This document shows positions 8,294-14,006 of a DNA stretch of 52,213 nucleotides, in pieces (position 1 is the stretch's first letter; every line of letters begins with the position of its first letter). Under the pieces are notes generated by a model. It saw only the letters and a list, made by a program, of their open reading frames with translations, searched no databases and was not told the origin of the DNA. Location of the stretch: contig NZ_JAALAA010000029.1 in NCBI RefSeq assembly GCF_011045035.1, positions 1 to 52,213 of the forward strand, read 5' to 3'. A program made the position numbers and the translations under genes. The stretch comes from Nocardioides turkmenicus (GTDB taxonomy: Bacteria > Actinomycetota > Actinomycetes > Propionibacteriales > Nocardioidaceae).

Positions 8294-8299
8294 AACCTA
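8294..8299 (-). promoter_or_regulatory. Leaderless-type -10 box of the M20 peptidase gene
   Basis: Read on the minus strand, TAGGTT lies six bases before the ATG at 8287. It fits the TANNNT pattern of actinobacterial -10 elements placed so that transcription starts at or next to the start codon. No Shine-Dalgarno site is found at a usable distance. Confidence 0.45.
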
Positions 8300-8340
8300 G
8301 TCGCTCCCGGGTGGTGCGGAGGACGCTGTTGGCGACTCCG

Positions 8341-9630
8341 TCACCAGTTTGTGGCGCTGCCGGGCAGCGGCACGTCGCGCGGGTGGATGACGTAGGTGAT
8401 CCCGTCGGTCGAGGTCTGCCAGACCCGCTCGAAGTTCTCGCGGGTGTAGACGTTGCGCACCTCGTCGTTGGACGGGTAGTTGGGGTCGTAGAGGATCGGG
8501 TCGCCCTCGGCGGTGAAGCCACCGATGACGAGCAGATGGCCGTCGGTGCCGTAGCCCGCCTCCGGCATCTCCGAGCGCTCCCAGTTGGCGGAGACGACCA
8601 GCGGGAAGCCGGCCGCCACCAGGGTCTCGGCCTCGGCCAGCGACCGCAGCCTGGTCACGACCCCGTCCAGGCCCCAGCGGCCGGCGTAGGCGGTGTTGAA
8701 CGGCCAGTTGCCGGCGCCCTCGTAGGCGTAGTCCCAGGTGTTGATCGCGGCGTAGTCGACCTGCGGGTCGCCGTTGGGCGCCTCGATGCCCTCCAGCTCG
8801 CTCGCCGGGACCTCGTGACCCCAGTGGTACTGCACCATCGTCGTCGACGTCGGCGAGCACCACACCTGGCCGCCGCCACCGAACTCCGGGTATTCACCGC
8901 GGTGGATGTTCTGGCTGAACGGCGGCACCCCGAGGTCGATCGCCCGGTCGAGGGTCGGCGTGCTGGTGCCGGGGTAGGCGGAGTCGGGCAGGTACTCGTT
9001 GGTCAGCGTCGCCACCGAGCGCAGGCTCGGCGAGACGGTCGTGCCCGCCGGGCGCAGCAGGGTGACCCGGGTCTGGAACGCCTCGGGCTCCTTGCCGGTC
9101 CGGGCGACGAAGGTGTCGGTGTAGAGCGCCGCGTCGGTGTCGTTCTGCCCCTCGACGGAGGTGCGGTGGATGTCGCCGGCCGCGAAGTCGTCGCCTGCCG
9201 TCCAGCGGCCCATCACGAACCACTTCGTCCAGGTGCCGTCCGCCTTGCGGCCGCGGAACCCGATCTCGGCCCAGGTGCCGGTCGGGGTGTCGACGTCCCA
9301 CGAGGTGACCGACTCGTCGATCGCGTAGCCGGTCGTGACCACCGGCGACGTCCAGGTGCCGGACTCGTAGGTCTTCGCCGTGCCGTCGCCGAACGGGTCG
9401 GTGTAGGTCGTCGTTCCGCTGCCGCGGACGATCCGGAGCGTGCCGTGGCGGTCCGGGTGCAGGTTGCTCGACCTGCCCTTCGCGAAGTCCTCGACGCTGT
9501 TCCACCGGGTGAGGGTGATGTCGGTCGGCTGGGTCTCAGGCTCGGCCGCGTGGACCGGAGTCGTGGGTGCTACCAGGACGGTTGCGGCGGCGAGGGCGGC
9601 AACGTACGCAAGGCGGGACCGGGGGCTCAT
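8341..9630 (-). CDS. Secreted C39-like cysteine peptidase
   Basis: A 429-residue exported protein. Residues 1-28 form a signal peptide (basic start, Ala/Val core, cleavage after H-A-A near 29). Residues ~40-235 are a beta-rich N-terminal region of unknown fold. The C-terminal ~190 residues match peptidase_C39_2: Q256 and C258 in G-Q-V-W-C-S-P-T, H365 in D-G-H-L-L-V-I-G-G, and D382 in Y-D-P. These form a papain-like catalytic set. It is probably an extracellular peptidase or amidase acting on cell-envelope or environmental peptides. It is transcribed divergently from the GTPase gene and lies 53 bases upstream of the M20 peptidase. Confidence 0.85.
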   Translation of the reverse strand: MSPRSRLAYVAALAAATVLVAPTTPVHAAEPETQPTDITLTRWNSVEDFAKGRSSNLHPDRHGTLRIVRGSGTTTYTDPFGDGTAKTYESGTWTSPVVTTGYAIDESVTSWDVDTPTGTWAEIGFRGRKADGTWTKWFVMGRWTAGDDFAAGDIHRTSVEGQNDTDAALYTDTFVARTGKEPEAFQTRVTLLRPAGTTVSPSLRSVATLTNEYLPDSAYPGTSTPTLDRAIDLGVPPFSQNIHRGEYPEFGGGGQVWCSPTSTTMVQYHWGHEVPASELEGIEAPNGDPQVDYAAINTWDYAYEGAGNWPFNTAYAGRWGLDGVVTRLRSLAEAETLVAAGFPLVVSANWERSEMPEAGYGTDGHLLVIGGFTAEGDPILYDPNYPSNDEVRNVYTRENFERVWQTSTDGITYVIHPRDVPLPGSATNW

Positions 9631-9700
9631 GGCGGAACGCTATTCCTCCGCGGAGGGCCCGGCCACGACAATTCAGAAGTCCGACTGCCCGGAAACCTCG

Positions 9701-10873
9701 ATGGCGGCTGGCATCCTGGTCGGCGTGAACAACTTCGCATCCGACGGCTGGTTCAAGGACGAGTTCCACAAGAGGTATGCCGAGTCGGCCAAGGAGATCG
9801 GCCGGTTCAACCTCGCCGTCTTCGGCAAGACCGGGGTCGGCAAGTCCACGCTGGTCAACGCGGTCTTCGGAGCCGAGGTGGCGAAGACCGGGATCGGTGA
9901 GCCGGTGACGAAGGAGTCGACGCTCTACCTGCACACCAGCGGCTTCTTCGGGCTGCTCGACACCCAGGGCCTCGAGATCGGCGTCGAGGGCGACCGGGTG
10001 ATCCGCGATCTGGCGAAGCTCATCCAGGAACGGCGCCGCAAGCCGCAGTCGGAGCAGATCCACGTGGCCTGGTATGCCGTACGCTTCGCCGACCGCCGCT
10101 TCGAGGACACCGAGGCCGCGTTCGTCCAGAAGCTGGCCGACCTGGGGCTGCCGGTGGTGCTGGTGATGACCCAGGTGCCGACGTCCCCGACCGGCGCCTA
10201 CCACCCCGACGCCGTCGAGTTCGCCCAGCAGATCGACGCGCGCGGCCTGCCCGTGCACGGGGCTCGGGTCTACCTGACCAACGCCAAGGCCGACGACTTC
10301 TCGGGCCAGCAGGTCCACGGACTGCAGGAACTTGTTGATGCCACCTTTCGATGCGCGCCTGCAGGCGTCGAGGAGGCGCTCACCGCGGCGCAGAAGGTGG
10401 ATCTCAAGCGGAAGCAGGAGCAGGTGAACACCGTGATCGCCGGCGCCGCCACCGCCGCCGGTGCGGCCGGTGCCACCCCGATCCCGTTCTCCGACGCGGT
10501 CGTCCTGGTGCCGATCCAGCTCGGCATGATGGCCCGCATCTCGGCGATCTACGGCATCGAGGTCGACAAGGCGGCGATGGCCTCGATCGCCGCCACCGCG
10601 GCCGCCACCCAGGCCGGCCGCACCGTCGCCGGCAACCTGCTCAAGCTGGTCCCCGGCTTCGGCACCGTCGGCGGCGGGGCGATCAACGCCACCGTCGCCG
10701 CGGGCTTCACCGGCGCCATCGGCGCCGCCTGGTCGGCGGTGTGCGTCAGGCTCGGCGAGGGCAAGCTCCGCGGGGTCAACGGCGCCCTGGACACCGAGAG
10801 CATCCGCTCGTTGTTCCTCGACGAGCTGAAGAACCAGATCTCGCGGCTGAAGCTCAATGCCAAGGAGAAGTGA
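9701..10873 (+). CDS. Era-like GTPase with C-terminal hydrophobic (DUF697-like) region
   Basis: A 390-residue P-loop GTPase. G1 is G42-K-T-G-V-G-K-S-T (42-50) and G3 is D87-T-Q-G. The expected N/T-K-x-D G4 motif is replaced by T157-Q-V-P, so nucleotide specificity may be relaxed or unusual. Residues ~250-370 contain several Ala/Gly/Val-rich stretches (I-P-F-S-D-A-V-V-L-V-P-I-Q and a later Gly-rich pair), as in DUF697-type membrane-associated GTPases. The start is uncertain: ATG 9701 with a weak GGAAA, or GTG 9725. It converges with the HxlR gene. Function is unknown; membrane or stress-related roles are known for relatives. Confidence 0.78.
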   Translation: MAAGILVGVNNFASDGWFKDEFHKRYAESAKEIGRFNLAVFGKTGVGKSTLVNAVFGAEVAKTGIGEPVTKESTLYLHTSGFFGLLDTQGLEIGVEGDRVIRDLAKLIQERRRKPQSEQIHVAWYAVRFADRRFEDTEAAFVQKLADLGLPVVLVMTQVPTSPTGAYHPDAVEFAQQIDARGLPVHGARVYLTNAKADDFSGQQVHGLQELVDATFRCAPAGVEEALTAAQKVDLKRKQEQVNTVIAGAATAAGAAGATPIPFSDAVVLVPIQLGMMARISAIYGIEVDKAAMASIAATAAATQAGRTVAGNLLKLVPGFGTVGGGAINATVAAGFTGAIGAAWSAVCVRLGEGKLRGVNGALDTESIRSLFLDELKNQISRLKLNAKEK

Positions 10874-10885
10874 GGGCCGCGTTCC

Positions 10886-11374
10886 TCACCCCGCCATCGC
10901 CGCCTCGTACGCCGCAGCGAGCTGCTCGCTCGCGCGCGGTGCGTCCGGGTCGGGCCGAGGCGTGCCGAGGTGGAGCTCGCGCAGCTCGTCCATGAACGAC
11001 GCCACCATCTCGGGACCGGCGTCGCGCAGGAGCTCCGCGCGGACCCGGAGCTGCCGGGTGCCTTCGCGGTGCGCGAGCCCCCAGTTGCCGAGCGCGACCA
11101 TGATCGGCAGCGTCTGGATGCCGGCCTCGGTCAGCGCGTAGGCGGCCCGCTGGCCGCGGGCGGCCTGCTCCTTGGTCAGCAGCCCGCCCTCGACGAGCTT
11201 CTTCAGCCGGCTGCTGAGGATGTTGGAGGCGATGCCCTCCTCGGAGCTCGCGAGGAGCTCGCGGAAGTGGCGCCGGTTCCCGAACATCACGTCGCGCAGC
11301 ACGATCACCGACCAGGGGTCGCCGAAGACCTCCACGGCTGCGTTGATCGGGCAGCCCGACCTGGGTTCGTTCAC
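10886..11374 (-). CDS. HxlR-family winged-helix regulator
   Basis: A 162-residue regulator with the HxlR N-terminal pattern: C8-P-I near the start, G-D-P-W-S-V-I-V-L-R-D, R-R-H-F-R-E-L as the first helix of the wing domain, and I-L-S-S-R-L-K-K-L as the recognition helix. Members bind DNA as dimers and usually repress a divergent enzyme gene in response to an electrophile or metabolite. The GTG start at 11374 has AGGAG eight bases upstream. The divergent neighbour is a RibD_C-like reductase, and the 108-base gap between them holds perfect inverted repeats that fit an operator. Confidence 0.9.
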   Translation of the reverse strand: MNEPRSGCPINAAVEVFGDPWSVIVLRDVMFGNRRHFRELLASSEEGIASNILSSRLKKLVEGGLLTKEQAARGQRAAYALTEAGIQTLPIMVALGNWGLAHREGTRQLRVRAELLRDAGPEMVASFMDELRELHLGTPRPDPDAPRASEQLAAAYEAAMAG

Positions 11375-11403
11375 TGGCCTGCTCCTGTGCCGGAATTAGT
11401 GGT

Positions 11404-11459
11404 TGCAATCTGCAATCAGAAAGCCTACTCTCGGTCGCAGTGATTGCAAAGTGCAATCA
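11404..11459. promoter_or_regulatory. HxlR operator: repeated TGCAATC half-sites
   Basis: TGATTGCA at 11441-11448 and TGCAATCA at 11452-11459 form a perfect 8-bp inverted repeat with a three-base spacer. A second site consists of two adjacent direct copies of TGCAATC at 11404-11410 and 11411-11417. All four half-sites lie between the HxlR gene and the divergent RibD_C gene, where a repressor would control both promoters. Confidence 0.7.
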
Positions 11460-11482
11460 CTTCTGGTTCTGAGGAGATCCCC

Positions 11483-12145
11483 ATGTCGCTCGTCCGTGCC
11501 CACAACATCGGCATCTCACTGGACGGCTTCGCCACCGGCGAGGGCCTGAGCCTGGAGGCGCCGTTCGGCCACGCCGGCCACCGGCTGATGGAGTGGTTCT
11601 TCCCGACCGCGACCTTCCAGGGTGCGACCGGGAATCGGGAGCGCGTGGACGTCGACCCGGCGGCCGACCCCGACGACGTCTTCGCCCGGCGCGCCTGGGA
11701 GGGCATCGGCGCCGAGATCATGGGCGCCGGCAAGTTCGGCCCTCCGGGATGGCAGGACGACGCCGACTGGACCGGCTGGTGGGGCGAGGAGCCGCCGTTC
11801 CACACGCCCACCTTCGTGCTGACCCACCAGCCCCGCGAGTCGATCGAGATGAAGGGCGGCACCACGTTCCACTTCCGCAACGCGCCCATCGAGGAGGTTC
11901 TGGCGGAGGCCCGGGAGGCGGCCGACGGCCAGGACGTACGCCTCGGCGGCGGCCCCTCCTCGCTCCGGGACTATCTCGCGGCCGGTCTCGTCGACCACCT
12001 GCACGTGGCCGTCACCCCGATCATCCTGGGTCGCGGCGTACGACTGTGGGACGGGCTGGAGGCGCTCCAGGACGGCTACGACGTCGAGTCGACCACGACC
12101 CCGAGCGGCGTCACCCACGTCACCTTCGACCGGAAGCAGGGCTGA
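11483..12145 (+). CDS. Dihydrofolate reductase family (RibD_C-like) protein, second copy
   Basis: A 220-residue paralogue of the protein at 4312-4956. Both begin M-S-L-x-R-x-H-N, share F-G-H-A-G, G-A-E-I-M-G-A-x-K-F-G-P-P-G-W and end with a G-V-R-L-W-D-G-L-E segment, followed by S-G-V-T-H. The fold is that of NADPH-dependent RibD_C reductases; the substrate is unknown. GAGGAG at 11471-11476 precedes ATG 11483 by six bases. The frame continues upstream only through the operator region. Divergent placement from an HxlR repressor suggests induction by the compound it acts on. Confidence 0.87.
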   Translation: MSLVRAHNIGISLDGFATGEGLSLEAPFGHAGHRLMEWFFPTATFQGATGNRERVDVDPAADPDDVFARRAWEGIGAEIMGAGKFGPPGWQDDADWTGWWGEEPPFHTPTFVLTHQPRESIEMKGGTTFHFRNAPIEEVLAEAREAADGQDVRLGGGPSSLRDYLAAGLVDHLHVAVTPIILGRGVRLWDGLEALQDGYDVESTTTPSGVTHVTFDRKQG

Positions 12146-12151
12146 CGCCAC

Positions 12152-12157
12152 TAGGGT
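12152..12157 (+). promoter_or_regulatory. Leaderless-type -10 box of the SDR gene
   Basis: TAGGGT ends six bases before GTG 12164 and fits TANNNT. No ribosome-binding site is visible. It lies directly after the stop of the RibD_C gene, so the SDR gene may have its own promoter despite the 18-base gap. Confidence 0.4.
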
Positions 12158-12163
12158 GCAGGC

Positions 12164-13054
12164 GTGGCCGGCCTTCTCTCGCTCCCGCTCCTGCAGACGC
12201 CGCGCGCCCGGGTCGCGCGCACGCTCCGGACGGTGACCGGTGGCCCCAGCCCGCTGGCCGGCCGGACCGTGCTCATCACCGGAGCGAGCTCGGGGATCGG
12301 CGAGGCCACCGCCTACGCCGCCGCCCGGCGTGGCGCGCACGTCCTCCTCGCCGCCCGCCGGGCCGAGGAGCTGGCGCGGGTCCGAGCCGCGGTCGAGGGC
12401 GCGGGAGGCCGGGCGTCGACGTACGTCGTGGACATGACCGACGGCGACTCTATCGACGCGCTGGTGGAGCGGCTGCTGGCCGAGCACGGCGCGGTCGACT
12501 ACCTGGTCAACAACGCCGGCCGGTCGATCCGGCGGTCGCTCGAGCTGACCCATGACCGCTTCCACGACTTCGAGCGGATGATGGCGGTCAACTACTTCGG
12601 TGCCGTGCGGCTGACGATGGGGCTGCTGCCGGCGATGCGTGCCCAGCGGTTCGGCCACGTGGTCAACATCGTCACCTGGGGCAACCAGATCAAGGCGCCG
12701 AAGTTCGCCGCCTACATCGCCGCGAAGTCGGCTCTTGACGTCTTCGGTCGGATCCTGAGCCGGGAGGCCTACTTCGACAACGTGACCTGCACCAACATGC
12801 GCGTCGCGATCGTCCGGACCCCGATGATCGCGCCGACCGCGGAGTACGCGGGCCGCGGCGAGAGCCCGGAGGAGTGCGCGGAGCGGGTCGTGCGCGCTCT
12901 CGAGGACCGGCCGGTGACGGTGAACGGTGCGTTCGGCTCGGTCTTCGAGATCCTCAACATCGCCGCGCCCCGGCTGGCCGATCTTGCGATGGCGGTCTCC
13001 CACGTCCGTACGCCGGACTCTGCTGCCGCGCGTGGAGCGGTCGGGAGGGACTGA
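12164..13054 (+). CDS. Short-chain dehydrogenase/reductase
   Basis: A 296-residue classical SDR. The dinucleotide-binding motif is T39-G-A-S-S-G-I-G46, the structural N-N-A-G motif is at 116-119, and the active-site pair is Y184-x3-K188. The catalytic serine normally 13 residues before the tyrosine is replaced by T171 (I-V-T-W-G). An extra ~30-residue hydrophobic/basic N-terminus and a C-terminal extension with A-A-P-R-L-A-D-L-A-M-A resemble membrane-associated SDRs acting on lipids or retinol-like alcohols. The GTG start at 12164 follows a TAGGGT box by six bases. It converges with the nitroreductase gene, four bases apart. Confidence 0.87.
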   Translation: MAGLLSLPLLQTPRARVARTLRTVTGGPSPLAGRTVLITGASSGIGEATAYAAARRGAHVLLAARRAEELARVRAAVEGAGGRASTYVVDMTDGDSIDALVERLLAEHGAVDYLVNNAGRSIRRSLELTHDRFHDFERMMAVNYFGAVRLTMGLLPAMRAQRFGHVVNIVTWGNQIKAPKFAAYIAAKSALDVFGRILSREAYFDNVTCTNMRVAIVRTPMIAPTAEYAGRGESPEECAERVVRALEDRPVTVNGAFGSVFEILNIAAPRLADLAMAVSHVRTPDSAAARGAVGRD

Positions 13055-13058
13055 CCGG

Positions 13059-13655
13059 TCACCAGCGGCCGCGGTGGACGACGTCCTCGAGCGGCGTCCG
13101 TTTGCGGCGGGTGGGGGAGCCCTTCGCGCCACCGGAGGCGGGGTGGCCGATGGTGACGGCGCCGATGGGGTCGAAGTCGTCGGGGATGTCGAACGCCTTG
13201 CGGACGGCGGCGTCGGACTCGGGCGGGATCCCGAAGTAGAGCGCGCCGAGGCCTTCGTCGACGACCGTCTGCAGGATCAGCATGGTCGCCATCGCGGTGT
13301 CCATGTGCCAGAACGGCATCGGCCAGCGGGACTCGTCGCGGTCGGTCCAGCCCTTGTCGGGCTGCGCGTAGCGGTCCAGGTAGGCAGCCTTCGAGGAGCA
13401 CGGGATCACGATCACCGGCGCCGTCATCATCCCCGTCAGCCAACTGTCGGGGTTGTCCACGTCGGCCGTGGCCTCCCAGTAGCGGCGTACGTCCTCAGGG
13501 GTGTCGAGCACGAGGAAGGCCCAGCCCTGGGAGAAGCCCGCCGACGGCGCGCGGGTGGCGTTGTGCAGGATCTTGTCGACCACCTCAGGGGCCACCGGAT
13601 CGCCGGTGTAGCTGCGGACCATCTTGCGGCGGCGTACGACCTCGGAGAACTCCAT
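13059..13655 (-). CDS. Nitroreductase family protein
   Basis: A 198-residue FMN-dependent nitroreductase-fold protein. The N-terminal pattern R-R-R-K-M-V-R-S-Y, the A-P-S-A-G-F-S-Q-G-W segment (FMN phosphate region) and the G-L-G-A-L-Y-F-G-I-P motif are standard. The C-terminus has the I-G-H-P-A segment and a basic R-R-K-R-T stretch. Such enzymes reduce nitro groups, quinones or enones with NAD(P)H, and some dehydrogenate peptides. The natural substrate is not readable. ATG 13655 is the only good start. Confidence 0.87.
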   Translation of the reverse strand: MEFSEVVRRRKMVRSYTGDPVAPEVVDKILHNATRAPSAGFSQGWAFLVLDTPEDVRRYWEATADVDNPDSWLTGMMTAPVIVIPCSSKAAYLDRYAQPDKGWTDRDESRWPMPFWHMDTAMATMLILQTVVDEGLGALYFGIPPESDAAVRKAFDIPDDFDPIGAVTIGHPASGGAKGSPTRRKRTPLEDVVHRGRW

Positions 13656-13705
13656 AGGCCCAGTCTCCCGTCTAAGGCGATCGGGAGCGGGCTGAGGTCG
13701 GAAAG

Positions 13706-13750
13706 TAAGGCGCGCGACCGATCCGGCGGCCTACCTCAGCGGAGGAGTCT
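13706..13750 (+). promoter_or_regulatory. Conserved 45-bp upstream element, copy 1
   Basis: Three blocks are conserved with identical spacing in front of both small-peptide/LAL modules: TAAGGC (13706-13711), 19 variable bases, CTACCTCAG (13731-13739), 4 variable bases, GGAGTCT (13744-13750). The variable bases differ between copies, so conservation is block-wise and suggests protein binding or a special promoter. It ends 51 bases before the peptide gene. Confidence 0.65.
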
Positions 13751-13801
13751 TCTCGGTGTCAGCAGGACACGCCAGCAGGACGACACAGCCAGGAGATCCA
13801 G

Positions 13802-13924
13802 ATGTACACCAGCGTAGGTTACGAAGCAGAGGTCAAGTACCGCCGCCAGCAGATCCAGAAGGACCTGGTCAAGCGCCAGCGGGCCAACCAGGCCCGTCAG
13901 ACCCGACGCAACCGCACCCGCTGA
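13802..13924 (+). CDS. Small basic peptide, 40 aa, upstream of LAL regulator 1
   Basis: A 40-residue peptide with 13 Arg/Lys, most in the C-terminal half. It begins M-Y-T-S-V and then reads G-Y-E-A-E-V-K-Y-R-R-Q-Q-I, which matches the second small gene at 17009 (S-Y-D-A-E-V-T-Y-R-H-Q-S-I). AGGAG at 13791-13795 precedes ATG 13802 by six bases. A strong hairpin lies just after the stop, then the LAL gene. Repetition of the peptide, upstream element and regulator in the next module supports a real gene. I know no characterised relative; the charge suggests nucleic-acid or membrane binding. Confidence 0.75.
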   Translation: MYTSVGYEAEVKYRRQQIQKDLVKRQRANQARQTRRNRTR

Positions 13925-13941
13925 GATGCGGGCGCGGGACC

Positions 13942-13979
13942 CACAACGCCGAGCAGGAGAGATCCCGCTCGGCGTTGTG
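13942..13979 (+). terminator. Strong hairpin between small peptide gene and LAL 1
   Basis: CACAACGCCGAGC (13942-13954) pairs perfectly with GCTCGGCGTTGTG (13967-13979), a 13-bp stem with a 12-base loop. No T-run follows. It can act as terminator or attenuator, making the peptide mRNA more abundant than the regulator mRNA. No equivalent hairpin is seen in the second module, where the gap is short. Confidence 0.55.
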
Positions 13980-14006
13980 CCATGTCCGGAGTTGCCGGAG
14001 GGCGCG

